From: Lachnospiraceae bacterium
GTDB lineage: Bacteria > Bacillota > Clostridia > Lachnospirales > Lachnospiraceae
Length of the DNA: 42,754 bases
Assembly (NCBI GenBank): GCA_016285575.1
Contig: JAEEQX010000010.1
Coordinates: 1-42,754, forward strand
Reading direction: 5' to 3'
Shown: in pieces, positions 34,366 to 42,754 of the stretch
Position numbering within the stretch: the stretch's first letter is position 1
Layout of the letters: each line of letters begins with the position of its first letter
The notes under the pieces: model-generated
What the model was told of the DNA's origin: nothing
What the model saw: only the letters and a program-made list of their open reading frames with translations
Database searches by the model: none
Position numbers and translations under genes: made by a program

Positions 34366-35173
34366 AATCAATTTTCAAAAGATTGCGGGTGCTTCGATAG
34401 TAGGCCTGATGATATTGTTTATCCTTTTAGGATTTTTAAACCGCAATGCTTTTGATGCCATGGATAAAACCCGAATTCTCTCGGGACCCTCTATTTCCCA
34501 TCCTTTTGGATGCGATGAGTTTGGCAGGGACTTACTCAAGCGTACTCAGACAGGTATGGGAATATCTGTAGTTATCTCATTTTTTGCAGTTATTATAGGT
34601 ACCGTTACAGGTACGATTATTGGTGCGCTCTGCGGATATTTTGGCGGAGTGGTGGATGATATTTTAACAGCCATTACGGATGTTTTATTTGCGATTCCGT
34701 CTCTCTTGTTAGCGCTTGTATTCGTATCCTTATTCGGTTCAGGTATGGTGCAGGTAACATTGGCACTTGGTGTAGCTATCATTCCAAGTTTTGCCAAGAT
34801 GATGAGATCGGAATTCAAAAAACAAAAAGAACTCGAGTATGTCAAAATGGCCAAGCTTATGAAAGTGCCGACATACAGAATTCTATTCGTTCATATTCTT
34901 CCCAATGTTATGGAGACATTCGTTAACTGTATATTTATCGCATTTAATAACTGCATACTTGCAGAAGCAGGACTTAGTTTTATAGGTATAGGAGTTCAGC
35001 CTCCTGTGGCGTCATTAGGTACATTATTATCTGATGCCGGAGGGTATCTTAGAAGCGCTCCTTTCCTTGTATTATTCCCTGCGTTTATGCTTGTATTATT
35101 GCTTTTTGGTATAGGATTATTATCGAGCGGAGAATCATTCCACAATGCTTACAGTAAAAGATTTAAAAATTGA
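34355..35173 (+). CDS. oppC: Peptide ABC importer permease, OppC/DppC type
   Basis: Second permease, 272 residues. After a first helix (VGLMILFILLGFL) it has the typical HPFGCDEFGRDLLKRTQTG, then ALCGYFGGVVDDILTAITDV, and the EAA loop around KKQKELEYVKMAKLMKVPTY. AEAGLSFIGIGVQPPVASLG near residue 205 is diagnostic of DppC/OppC. The ATG lies inside the end of the PseG-like gene (11-base overlap) and the 3' end overlaps oppD by 29 bases, so the three products are translationally coupled. Confidence 0.95.
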   Translation: MKNKINFQKIAGASIVGLMILFILLGFLNRNAFDAMDKTRILSGPSISHPFGCDEFGRDLLKRTQTGMGISVVISFFAVIIGTVTGTIIGALCGYFGGVVDDILTAITDVLFAIPSLLLALVFVSLFGSGMVQVTLALGVAIIPSFAKMMRSEFKKQKELEYVKMAKLMKVPTYRILFVHILPNVMETFVNCIFIAFNNCILAEAGLSFIGIGVQPPVASLGTLLSDAGGYLRSAPFLVLFPAFMLVLLLFGIGLLSSGESFHNAYSKRFKN

Positions 35174-35915
35174 ATTTTTCGATCACGAACTTCCTGAAGT
35201 TGCTGTTGAAGATGTGGATTTTGTGATTAACGACGGCGATATACTTGGTATAGTTGGAGAATCAGGCTCAGGTAAGAGTATGACTGCGATGGCTATTGCG
35301 GGACTTCTTAATCGTAAGGATTTAACCAAGTCGGGTGTTATAGATCTCGATGGTACAGATCTTCTTAATTCCAAGAGAAAAGATCTTCGTGAACTTCAGG
35401 GCAAGGATATAGGTTTCGTATTTCAGGATCCTCTTAACTCAATGAATCCAGTTCTTAAGGTCGGTTATCAGGTAGAAGAAGCACTTCGTGTCAGAAAGAA
35501 GACTCTTAATATCTCAAAAGAAGAGATGAAAAAGAGAGCACTTGAAGTTATGGAGAGTGTTGGACTTACTGATGTTGAGAGAATCTATGATTCATATCCT
35601 CATGAGATATCGGGTGGGCAGAGACAGCGTGCTCAGATAGCTGCAGCTTTAATCATGAAGCCCAAACTTTTGATATGTGACGAGCCTACAACAGCACTTG
35701 ATGTAACAGTGCAAAAAAAGATAATAGATGTGTTAAAAGAATTAAATAAAAAGAATGGAACTTCAATTCTTTTTATTTCACATGACTTATCCGTAGTTAG
35801 AGCGCTTTGCGACAGAGTGGTTGTTATGAAGGATGGTCTTGTGATGGAACAGGGAAGTGTTGATGAGATATTCAACAATCCCCAAAATGAGTACACCAAA
35901 CAACTGGTATACTAA
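35145..35915 (+). CDS. oppD: Peptide ABC importer ATPase, OppD type (short form)
   Basis: One of two ATPase subunits. The 256 residues contain Walker A GESGSGKS (about residues 38-45), the Q-loop FVFQDPLNSMNP, signature SGGQRQR, Walker B LLICDEPTTALD and the H-loop FISHDLSV. Family members usually continue for about 60 to 70 residues with an oligopeptide-transporter C-terminal domain; here the protein stops soon after the H-loop region (NPQNEYTKQLVY). The reading frame is clean, so this is a short form and not a frameshift. It overlaps oppC by 29 bases. Confidence 0.94.
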   Translation: MLTVKDLKIEFFDHELPEVAVEDVDFVINDGDILGIVGESGSGKSMTAMAIAGLLNRKDLTKSGVIDLDGTDLLNSKRKDLRELQGKDIGFVFQDPLNSMNPVLKVGYQVEEALRVRKKTLNISKEEMKKRALEVMESVGLTDVERIYDSYPHEISGGQRQRAQIAAALIMKPKLLICDEPTTALDVTVQKKIIDVLKELNKKNGTSILFISHDLSVVRALCDRVVVMKDGLVMEQGSVDEIFNNPQNEYTKQLVY

Positions 35916-35933
35916 AGCGGGAAGGGATTATCA

Positions 35934-36644
35934 ATGTCCGAGATAATATGTGAACTTAATAATGTCAATTTCACATATCGTGGTACTGATAAAGGTGTAA
36001 AAGATATTAACCTTGTAGTCAGTGCCGGCCAATGCGTGGGATTACTTGGAGAGAGCGGATGCGGAAAATCCACTCTTGCTAAGTGTATCTCCGGCCAGCA
36101 AAAAGGCGTATTGGGTGATATTAAGTGCGGTAAGATTGGATACATATTCCAGGATGCATATTCATCACTTAATCCATCTAAAAAAGTTGGCTGGCTACTT
36201 AAGGAAGTTATCAGATACAATAATAAGAGTGAGTTATCAAGAGCGGATGAACTCATAAAAAAGATCATCGAAGAGACTGAACTTGATATGAGTGTATTGG
36301 AACATTATCCCAATGAGCTCTCAGGCGGCCAGAGACAGCGTATAGCAATCGCTTGTGCACTTCTTTCCAATCCTGATATTTTGATTGCTGACGAGCCTGT
36401 ATCTGCGCTTGATGTAACTGTTCAAAAACAGATTGTTACTTTACTCAAGAAACTCAATCTAAAGAAGAATCTTGCGATACTTTTTATTTCTCATGATATT
36501 AAGGTCGTTAAAGAATTATGTGATTATATATACATATTAAAGGATGGAGTGATAGTCGAAGAGGGCGATGCCAAGAGTATATTCGAGAATGCCAAGAGTG
36601 AATATACAGCAGCACTTTTAGACAGTTCATATTTGGTAAAGTAA
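35934..36644 (+). CDS. oppF: Peptide ABC importer ATPase, OppF type (short form)
   Basis: Second ATPase subunit, 236 residues. Walker A is GESGCGKS, the Q-loop is IFQDAYSSLNP, the signature SGGQRQR, Walker B ILIADEPVSALD and the H-loop FISHDIKV. Like its partner it lacks the C-terminal extension of classical OppF/DppF. GGGAAGGGA gives a strong ribosome site. It closes the operon; no terminator hairpin is evident in the AT-rich 103 bases before yqeG. Confidence 0.94.
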   Translation: MSEIICELNNVNFTYRGTDKGVKDINLVVSAGQCVGLLGESGCGKSTLAKCISGQQKGVLGDIKCGKIGYIFQDAYSSLNPSKKVGWLLKEVIRYNNKSELSRADELIKKIIEETELDMSVLEHYPNELSGGQRQRIAIACALLSNPDILIADEPVSALDVTVQKQIVTLLKKLNLKKNLAILFISHDIKVVKELCDYIYILKDGVIVEEGDAKSIFENAKSEYTAALLDSSYLVK

Positions 36645-36747
36645 TTTTATATTATAAATAATAAATACCAAACTGACTGAAAATAACATATTTGTATATG
36701 TAAAATTGATTGAATATTTAAGAAATAATTTAGTAATAAGGAATAAG

Positions 36748-37245
36748 ATGTTAAGTAAGTTTAAGGCAGACATATATGCCAGAACTGCATACGATATCGA
36801 TTATCAAGCTCTTTATGATGAAGGAATAAGGGGCTTAATATTTGATATTGATAATACATTGGTGCCGCATGATGCTCCCTGTAATGATAAGTCAGATGCA
36901 CTTGTTAGGAAGCTTATGGATATGGGCTTCAAAGTGTTTTTACTCTCCAATAACAAAGAAGCGAGAGTAGAACTTTTTACTGCCAATATTCCTATGGATT
37001 CAATTCATCTTGCTGATAAGCCGAAGAAGGATAATTACTATAAAGCATTTGATATGATGGGACTTGATAAGAGTCAGGTTGTAGCTATAGGCGATCAACT
37101 TTTTACTGATTGTCTTGGTGCTAAGAATGCAGGTATTAAGTTCATACTTGTTGGTATCCTCGATAAAAAGGAACCGCCTCACATCAAGCTAAAAAGAATA
37201 CTTGAGAAACCTATCTACCTGCTAACCGGAGGAAAGAAAAAATGA
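36748..37245 (+). CDS. yqeG: YqeG-family HAD phosphatase
   Basis: A 165-residue HAD subfamily IIIA phosphatase of unknown cellular substrate, widespread in Firmicutes. Motif I is FDIDNTLVP with nucleophile Asp33 and acid Asp35; motif II is in VFLLSNN; the lysine is in DKPKKDNYYKA; motif III is GDQLFTDCLGAKNAG. ATG 36748 is chosen because the protein then starts MLSKFKADIYARTAYDID, matching the family N-terminus, and AAGGA lies five to six bases upstream. An in-frame start at 36706 would add 14 residues not found in homologues. Its stop overlaps the next gene by four bases. Confidence 0.94.
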   Translation: MLSKFKADIYARTAYDIDYQALYDEGIRGLIFDIDNTLVPHDAPCNDKSDALVRKLMDMGFKVFLLSNNKEARVELFTANIPMDSIHLADKPKKDNYYKAFDMMGLDKSQVVAIGDQLFTDCLGAKNAGIKFILVGILDKKEPPHIKLKRILEKPIYLLTGGKKK

Positions 37246-38063
37246 TAGAAGCCCGTAATCTAAAAAAGAGCTTTATCAGAAATATCAATACGACTAACGA
37301 AAAGAAAAGCTTTCTTAGTTCTAAAAAGACTAAGGAAGAGTTTTTTGCTGTCAATGATATATCTCTCGCGGCTAAGGGTGGTGAGATACTTGGAATACTT
37401 GGACCCAATGGTGCAGGTAAGACCACACTTCTTAGAATGCTTGGCAATCTTATGACTCCTACTTCAGGAGAAGTAATCATTACTGATGAAGCAGGCAATA
37501 TACTTACCAAAGAAGTGGATAAAAAGAAAAGAATTGGATATCTCTCAGGCAATACCAAGTTGTATAACAGATTTTCTACCAGAGAGATGCTTCTTATGTT
37601 TGCCGATATATATGGCATTGAAAAAGAAGAGAGTCTTAAAAAGATAGAAGAGATTGAGACAGTTCTTGATATGAGTACTTTTATAGACAATCGTATCGAG
37701 AAGCTTTCAACAGGCCAGACTCAGAGAGCCAACATAGCAAGATGTCTTATTCATTCTCCTGATATCTATATATTTGATGAGCCGACACTCGGACTTGATG
37801 TCATTAGTTCTGATGCGATAGTTAAATTCATGAAGAATGAAAAAGAAAAAGGCAAGACAGTTCTTTATTCGACTCATTACATGGAAGAGGCACAGTATCT
37901 TTGCGACAATATATTTATGATATATGAAGGTAAAAAACTCGCATTTGATACGCCTAAGAACCTAATGGAAAAGACCAATACTGATAATCTTAGAGATACA
38001 TTTAAGAGATTAATTGAAACTACAGATAATCAAGAGACTAAAGAGGTTATAGATGAGCAGTAA
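37242..38063 (+). CDS. natA: ABC exporter ATPase, NatA type
   Basis: ATP-binding subunit of an exporter with the permease encoded next. The 273 residues contain an inserted charged loop near residues 12-32 (NINTTNEKKSFLSSKKTKEE), Walker A GPNGAGKT, Q-loop region GYLSGNTKLYNRF (with the Q changed to Asn-containing context), signature LSTGQTQR, Walker B IYIFDEPTLGLD and H-loop YSTHYMEE. The NatA name follows the ABC-2 family that exports sodium in Bacillus; the actual cargo is unknown. It overlaps yqeG by four bases and the permease gene by 11. Confidence 0.88.
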   Translation: MIEARNLKKSFIRNINTTNEKKSFLSSKKTKEEFFAVNDISLAAKGGEILGILGPNGAGKTTLLRMLGNLMTPTSGEVIITDEAGNILTKEVDKKKRIGYLSGNTKLYNRFSTREMLLMFADIYGIEKEESLKKIEEIETVLDMSTFIDNRIEKLSTGQTQRANIARCLIHSPDIYIFDEPTLGLDVISSDAIVKFMKNEKEKGKTVLYSTHYMEEAQYLCDNIFMIYEGKKLAFDTPKNLMEKTNTDNLRDTFKRLIETTDNQETKEVIDEQ

Positions 38064-40140
38064 GATCATATGGACTCTGTTCAAAAAAGAAATAAAAGAT
38101 ATATTTAGAGACACCAAGACAATAGTCATTACACTTATGGTGCCTCTGGTTTTATATCCTCTTGTTTTCCTTGGCTCGATGCTTCTAATGTCTTCGATGA
38201 TGAAGGAATCAACTGTTAAGACTTATAAGGTTGCTATCATCAGTGATAATCAGGAGACAGTTAATATACTTCGTACTGAACTTAAGGATTCACTTGAATC
38301 AAGAAAATATCATTTTGAGATTTCCAATATAGAAGACACAGAGGATAAAGAAAAACTCATCAGAGATGAAAAGTATGATGTTATTCTAAAGCCTGAATCC
38401 GAGGCTGATGGATCAATAAAAGATATTACAGTATACGGACTTACATCCATCAACAGATCCTCTACAGCAATATCAATGATTGATAATGTGCTCGATGATT
38501 ATAAGAGAGATTTAATAGATAATAATCTCAGGGCGATTATTCCTGATTACGATAAGCTTAAGAAGGATCCCTTTAAGACCAATAAGGTTAACTTCTCGAC
38601 CAAGGAAGAAACAACAGGTATGCTTATTGGATACATTATGCCTTTTATGATGACAGTCAGTGTTATCACGGGTGCATTTGCTGTATCAATAGACTTATCG
38701 GTAGGAGAGAAGGAGAGAGGTACATTAGAGACTCTCATTACGCTGCCTATTAAGAATATAGAGTTCATGCTTGCCAAGTTCTTTGCGATAACTGCATTTT
38801 CTCTTTTCTCGGTAGCACTTAATATATTCTCGTATGCTCTGATGGGCATATATATCTATAATTCGATGAAGCTGTCCAACATGCTTATGGGAGGACTTAA
38901 ATTCGTCGAATTCATACCATCATTCTTAATCATGTTCATCGTGATTCCGCTCTTTGCGTGCCTCGTATCAGCTATCAGCTTATGCGTTGACTTCACTGCT
39001 AAGAGCGTTAAGGAAGCCAATAACCTCTCGACTGTTATGATGCTTGTTTTCATGATGGGCGGAATCGTAGCGGATATACCCAATGTTAAGCTTAATCATT
39101 GGCTTGCTCTTGTTCCCGTAGCCAATGTTACATTGCTTATAAAAGAATTATTCATGCTCAATATCGATGCGTCATTAATCATGACTGTCGTTCTTTCCAC
39201 GCTTATATATACACTTGTTGTAGTCATTATTATGACCAAGGTGTTCTCGAGCGAAGATGTGCTTTTCTCGGATGGTATGCGCTCCATCAAGATATTTGAG
39301 AGAAGAGCCAATATGAAGGAAAAGCAGATTCCCGGAGTTGGCGATATCGTATTCATGTTTGCGATTATGTTTTTGATATCCAACTTCGCAGGAAGTTATT
39401 TCATATTAAAATCAGGAGTACTTGGACTAGCGATTACACAGGGCTCCATTCTTTTGGTACCGATTCTTTATTCTTGGTATATGAAAGTGGATTTCAAAAA
39501 TGTCTACTCCATAAAAATGCCCAGATTCAATGAAATAATAGGTGCTCTTGTATTGATGATTGGAAGTTACATCTTCAATACCGTTCTTGTTACATGGCTT
39601 ATGGATTTACTTCCTTCGCTTGCAGCCAATAATGATTCTATAGAAGAACTGATAGGTACAGGTGGATTTATTCCTTCTCTATTCATCATAGGTATCATGC
39701 CTGCGTTTGCAGAAGAGGCTGCATTCAGAGGATTTTTATACGGTACTCTTAAGAATAAAAAGATACCCATCGCTGCAACAATGGTTATAACAGCAGTTGT
39801 ATTTGCTGCATATCATATGAATCTTTTACAGTTCATATACGTTACCATAATGGGTCTTATCATGTCTTACATGATATTTAATTCCAAGAGTATATTTGTA
39901 ACATGCATTTTCCATGCGGTTAACAACTCAATGTCTGTAGTCTTTTCTTATTATCCCAAGGTTGCAGAGAAGATTCCATTTATTACAGATGATGGCTCTG
40001 ATCCCAAGAGAGAGTTGATAGCGTTGTTTGTAGCTATTGGCATCTTGGCATTAGGATTCTTCATCTCAGATAACAAGATTGGAATATTTAGAGTAAGAAA
40101 TAAAGAAAAAACAGAAATTGCTTCTAAAGAATCTAATTAA
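38053..40140 (+). CDS. ABC-2 exporter permease (NatB type) fused to a CPBP-family membrane protease domain
   Basis: A 695-residue membrane protein. Residues 1-400 are an ABC-2 permease: N-terminal helix after FKKEIKDIFRDTKT, a large extracellular domain (about 50-190), and five more helices, including the segment VSIDLSVGEKERGTLETL typical of NatB. Residues 430-690 form a CPBP (CAAX/bacteriocin-processing) intramembrane protease: EEAAFRG with Glu554 and Glu555, FAAYHMNLLQ, and a later HAVNNS, giving the glutamate, histidine and Asn/His set of active members. Such fusions recur in Firmicutes; the likely sense is export coupled to cleavage of a peptide or membrane protein. It overlaps natA by 11 bases. 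The cargo is unknown. Confidence 0.92.
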   Translation: MSSKIIWTLFKKEIKDIFRDTKTIVITLMVPLVLYPLVFLGSMLLMSSMMKESTVKTYKVAIISDNQETVNILRTELKDSLESRKYHFEISNIEDTEDKEKLIRDEKYDVILKPESEADGSIKDITVYGLTSINRSSTAISMIDNVLDDYKRDLIDNNLRAIIPDYDKLKKDPFKTNKVNFSTKEETTGMLIGYIMPFMMTVSVITGAFAVSIDLSVGEKERGTLETLITLPIKNIEFMLAKFFAITAFSLFSVALNIFSYALMGIYIYNSMKLSNMLMGGLKFVEFIPSFLIMFIVIPLFACLVSAISLCVDFTAKSVKEANNLSTVMMLVFMMGGIVADIPNVKLNHWLALVPVANVTLLIKELFMLNIDASLIMTVVLSTLIYTLVVVIIMTKVFSSEDVLFSDGMRSIKIFERRANMKEKQIPGVGDIVFMFAIMFLISNFAGSYFILKSGVLGLAITQGSILLVPILYSWYMKVDFKNVYSIKMPRFNEIIGALVLMIGSYIFNTVLVTWLMDLLPSLAANNDSIEELIGTGGFIPSLFIIGIMPAFAEEAAFRGFLYGTLKNKKIPIAATMVITAVVFAAYHMNLLQFIYVTIMGLIMSYMIFNSKSIFVTCIFHAVNNSMSVVFSYYPKVAEKIPFITDDGSDPKRELIALFVAIGILALGFFISDNKIGIFRVRNKEKTEIASKESN

Positions 40141-40183
40141 TTTTATTTTCCCTAATATATTTGTGTCCATCAGGTGTCTCGGT

Positions 40184-40229
40184 TTGACGGATAATAGCGA
40201 AAATATTATAATTAAAGCACTATTTTCGC
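40184..40229 (+). promoter_or_regulatory. Sigma-A promoter with flanking palindrome, upstream of the diguanylate cyclase
   Basis: TTGACG (40184-40189), 17 bases and TATAAT (40207-40212) make a strong promoter with a start near 40219. GCGAAAATA (40197-40205) and TATTTTCGC (40221-40229) are exact inverted repeats straddling the -10 box. A protein bound there would block polymerase, so this is a likely repressor site. Confidence 0.8.
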
Positions 40230-40248
40230 ATATAAAAGGGGAATTAAT

Positions 40249-41454
40249 ATGCAATGGTATAATCAGACGACAGGGATTAATCTGTCGCTTGTATTAATAA
40301 ACAATATCTTTGGCCTGCTTCTTATGATTATCTTACTCGTAAGCAAGGGATGGTCGGCCAGAAACAAGTATAATGAGACTAAGATTATACCTATTGTTTT
40401 AGTGTCTGTTATTGTTGGTTGTATAGTTGAACCTCTTACTTATATTGTCGATGGTGTTCCCGGTGGATTCATTCACTATGCAGCCATTGTTCTTAATACA
40501 ATCCTTTTTTCACTCAATATAATAATCGGCCCCGGATATGTAACCATTATTACAAGACATATCAATGAGAGATTAATGCCTGTTCAGACCATGATTATCA
40601 AGGGTATTTGTTTAGTTGAATTCGGCATGCTTGTTGTTAATCTTTTCTGGCCAATATTATTTGTTATCGATGAAAATAATATTTATGTCAGAAAGAATCT
40701 GTTTTGGGTATTCGTCGTAATAGATGCAGCTCTTATGTTTTATGGACTGTTTATATACCTTATTGCCAAGGTACAGGGCAGAGTGCTTAGATTCTTCCCT
40801 GCATGGTTATTCTTTATTCCTATGGTTACAGGTATGACTATTCAGGGCCTTATATATGGCGCATCTACAGTGTGGCCCTGCGCAGGTATAGCATTTTGCG
40901 GAATTATCCTTTGCATTCAAAATGAAAATATTTATCTTGATAAACTTACAGGTGTATATAACAGATATTATCTGGATGAAGTAAAGCGTACCTTCAAAAG
41001 AAGACGCAGGGATTCCATTGGTGCTATGATGCTTGATATGAATGGCTTTAAGGCTATCAACGATGATTTTTCTCATGAAGAGGGAGATAAAGTACTTGTT
41101 GAAGTAGCTAATATTCTTTGTGACTGCGTAGCAGGCAATGGTTCTGTTATCAGATTCGCAGGTGATGAATTCGTAGTACTTGTTAATACATCATCTGCAG
41201 ATGAGTTGGTTCGTTACAGATCAGATATCTTGCAGGCTTTTGAAGATTATAATGAGACTTCGGGTAAGCCTTATAAGTTATCTGCAGCGATTGGTTTTGA
41301 TATATTTGATTTCAAGAATGAGGGTGTATCTGACTTCCTTAATGACATAGATAATCTAATGTATAAGAACAAGGAAGAATATTATAGAACTCATGACAGA
41401 CGTTCAAGACGTTTCTCTGACAGAAGAGTTGAGAACAAGGATACAGAGACTTAA
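40249..41454 (+). CDS. Membrane-bound GGDEF diguanylate cyclase
   Basis: Probably makes cyclic di-GMP in response to a membrane-sensed signal. The 401-residue protein has six to seven hydrophobic helices in residues 10-225, then DKLTGVYNRYYLDEVKR and the active site RFAGDEFVVL (AGDEF at 304-308, a variant seen in active cyclases). The metal and substrate residues of the DKLTGVYNR and DMNGFKAINDDF blocks are kept. The inhibitory RxxD I-site expected eight to five residues before the motif is absent (AGNG occupies its place), so product inhibition should be weak. AAAGGGGAA precedes the ATG. It has its own promoter and overlapping palindrome. Confidence 0.93.
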   Translation: MQWYNQTTGINLSLVLINNIFGLLLMIILLVSKGWSARNKYNETKIIPIVLVSVIVGCIVEPLTYIVDGVPGGFIHYAAIVLNTILFSLNIIIGPGYVTIITRHINERLMPVQTMIIKGICLVEFGMLVVNLFWPILFVIDENNIYVRKNLFWVFVVIDAALMFYGLFIYLIAKVQGRVLRFFPAWLFFIPMVTGMTIQGLIYGASTVWPCAGIAFCGIILCIQNENIYLDKLTGVYNRYYLDEVKRTFKRRRRDSIGAMMLDMNGFKAINDDFSHEEGDKVLVEVANILCDCVAGNGSVIRFAGDEFVVLVNTSSADELVRYRSDILQAFEDYNETSGKPYKLSAAIGFDIFDFKNEGVSDFLNDIDNLMYKNKEEYYRTHDRRSRRFSDRRVENKDTET

Positions 41455-41462
41455 ATATTAAG

Positions 41463-42296
41463 ATGAAAAATAAAAAACATTTGGTGAGAGATATTATCAT
41501 ATTCTCCATCGCTATAATTGCGTATATTGCTGCGTGGATAATATCTTGGATTCCCGTTAAGGAGAGATTTACACTTGATATTATCGAGGATAATGAAGCC
41601 TCGGTTCGTGCTGTTGTAATATCGGATCTTCATTCTTGTTACTATGGTAAGAATCAGAAGACTCTCCTTAATATGATTGATGAAGAAGAACCTGACATCA
41701 TTTTGATGCCGGGTGATATTTTTGATGATAAGCTTAAGGATGATAATACCAAGATGACATTGGAGTATCTGGTTAAAAAGTATCCTTGCTATTATGTGAC
41801 AGGTAATCACGAATATTGGAGTGGCAGACCTGATGAGATGAAAGCATATCTCAGAGGCATTGGTGTTCATGTACTTGAGGGAGAGTGCGAGAGTGTAGAG
41901 ATTAACGGATGCACACTTGATATATGCGGTATTAACGATCCGGATGGTATGCCTATGTCCAAGTGGCGTGAAGAACTTGATAATGCGTATAATTCTTCTG
42001 ATGCTTCACACCCAAGAATTCTTTTAAGCCATCGTCCTGAATTGGTTAGTGAATATGAGAATTATGATTTTGATTTGATTCTTGTAGGACATGCACATTC
42101 AGGCCAATTTAGAATTCCATTCATAAACAGAGGTGTATTTGCACCCAATCAAGGCTTTTTTGCTAAGTATGTTAATGGCGAGTATAAGCTTAATAGCGGC
42201 TCTATTATGATAGTAAGTCGTGGGCTTGGAAGAGAGAGCACTCCGCTTCCCAGATATTTTAACAATCCGGAGATATTAGTTTTAGATCTTAAATAG
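41463..42296 (+). CDS. Membrane-anchored metallophosphoesterase (YkuE-like)
   Basis: A calcineurin-like phosphoesterase, 277 residues, anchored by one N-terminal helix (IIIFSIAIIAYIAAWIIS). The metal-binding set is complete: SDLHS, MPGDIFDD, GNHEYW, a histidine in LLSHRPEL and GHAHSGQ. Related proteins act on UDP-sugars, lipid headgroups or wall precursors at the membrane, but the substrate here cannot be told. It starts eight bases after the cyclase gene and is followed by dtd after eight bases, so these three may be one transcript. Confidence 0.92.
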   Translation: MKNKKHLVRDIIIFSIAIIAYIAAWIISWIPVKERFTLDIIEDNEASVRAVVISDLHSCYYGKNQKTLLNMIDEEEPDIILMPGDIFDDKLKDDNTKMTLEYLVKKYPCYYVTGNHEYWSGRPDEMKAYLRGIGVHVLEGECESVEINGCTLDICGINDPDGMPMSKWREELDNAYNSSDASHPRILLSHRPELVSEYENYDFDLILVGHAHSGQFRIPFINRGVFAPNQGFFAKYVNGEYKLNSGSIMIVSRGLGRESTPLPRYFNNPEILVLDLK

Positions 42297-42304
42297 GTGG
42301 AAAA

Positions 42305-42748
42305 ATGAGAGCAGTAGTTACAAGAGTTAAAAATGCATCTGTTACGATAGATGGAAAAGTTGTAGGTGCAATTGATAAGGGCTTCTTGGTACTCTTAGGA
42401 GTGCATAAGGAAGATACAGAAGATATCGCAAAGAAGATTGCGGATAGAATATGTGGACTTAGAGTATTCGAAGATGGTGATGGCAAGATGAATGTTAATC
42501 CTACTGATGCCGGTGCAGATCTTTTGATAGTATCTCAGTTCACGTTATATGCTGATTGTAAGTCCAGACGCCCCAGTTATTCTGACGCAGCCAGACCTGA
42601 ACTTGCAATTCCTCTATATGAACTTGTCATATCGGAGTGTCGTGCTAAGGGCTTCAAGGTTGAGACTGGAGAATTCGGAGCTGATATGCTTGTCGCTTCC
42701 GACAATGACGGCCCTGTAACCATCATTCTTGACAGTAGAGACCTATAA
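42305..42748 (+). CDS. dtd: D-aminoacyl-tRNA deacylase
   Basis: Removes D-amino acids wrongly attached to tRNA. The 147-residue protein is complete and of family length, with the start MRAVVTRVKNASVTIDGK, the catalytic-site SQFTLYADCKSRRPSY (about residues 78-93) and the cross-subunit GPVT motif in NDGPVTIILDS. AGGTGG before the ATG is the ribosome site. It ends six bases before the window edge. Confidence 0.98.
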   Translation: MRAVVTRVKNASVTIDGKVVGAIDKGFLVLLGVHKEDTEDIAKKIADRICGLRVFEDGDGKMNVNPTDAGADLLIVSQFTLYADCKSRRPSYSDAARPELAIPLYELVISECRAKGFKVETGEFGADMLVASDNDGPVTIILDSRDL

Positions 42749-42754
42749 TTTATC

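Noticed and set aside
36645..36747. Terminator or promoter between oppF and yqeG
   Set aside because: The stretch is AT-rich with no stable hairpin and no convincing -35/-10 pair.

Overview
The window looks like a chromosomal segment of a low-to-moderate GC anaerobic Firmicute of the Lachnospiraceae type (Butyrivibrio, Pseudobutyrivibrio or Roseburia-like). Evidence: a Clostridia-style division cluster (mraZ to ftsZ, no ftsA), NrdR, YqeG, lipoprotein-dependent ABC importers and a plant-hemicellulose locus. The genus is inferred from gene content, not from a marker gene.

Region 1 (1-16,620) is a glucuronoxylan side-chain and uronate locus. It holds the C-terminal part of a GH115 alpha-glucuronidase, a minus-strand operon (YesL-like protein, uronate isomerase UxaC, an unknown membrane protein), an SGNH acetylesterase, a GntR/FCD regulator, a three-gene LplB/LplC/lipoprotein sugar importer, mannonate dehydratase UxuA, a single polypeptide joining KDPG aldolase to KDG kinase, and fructuronate reductase UxuB. 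Together these give a full route: oligosaccharide import and debranching, then glucuronate, fructuronate, mannonate, KDG, KDPG, and finally pyruvate plus glyceraldehyde-3-phosphate. Several clear terminators and a shared TATACTTGTAT motif suggest coordinated control.

Region 2 (about 16,620-20,020) is a small island richer in G+C and CTG codons. It contains the decayed C-terminus of a GH2 beta-mannosidase, an intact fusion of an AGE-family sugar isomerase with a PfkB fructokinase (mannose to fructose to fructose phosphate is the likely route), an excisionase-like gene with a strong promoter, and a tyrosine-integrase remnant in which the N-terminus is joined directly to the active-site tyrosine region. 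It reads as the scar of an integrative element next to ychF.

Region 3 (20,021-30,830) is conserved core: ychF, then a compact dcw cluster (mraZ, rsmH, ftsL, ftsI, mraY, ftsW, ftsQ, ftsZ) and nrdR. The mraZ promoter is followed by four AAGTG repeats at exactly 11-bp spacing, a likely MraZ operator. The cluster has no murD, murE, murF, murG, murC or ftsA.

Region 4 (30,861-42,754) carries an Opp/Dpp-type peptide importer whose operon contains a translationally linked PseG-like nucleotide-sugar hydrolase gene, then yqeG, a NatA/NatB-like exporter whose permease carries a CPBP protease domain, a membrane diguanylate cyclase with its own promoter and operator-like palindrome, a membrane metallophosphoesterase and D-aminoacyl-tRNA deacylase. 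The most unusual items are the PseG-like gene inside the peptide transporter operon, the two metabolic fusion enzymes, the collapsed integrase scar, and the 18-bp tandem repeat in front of the aldolase-kinase fusion.
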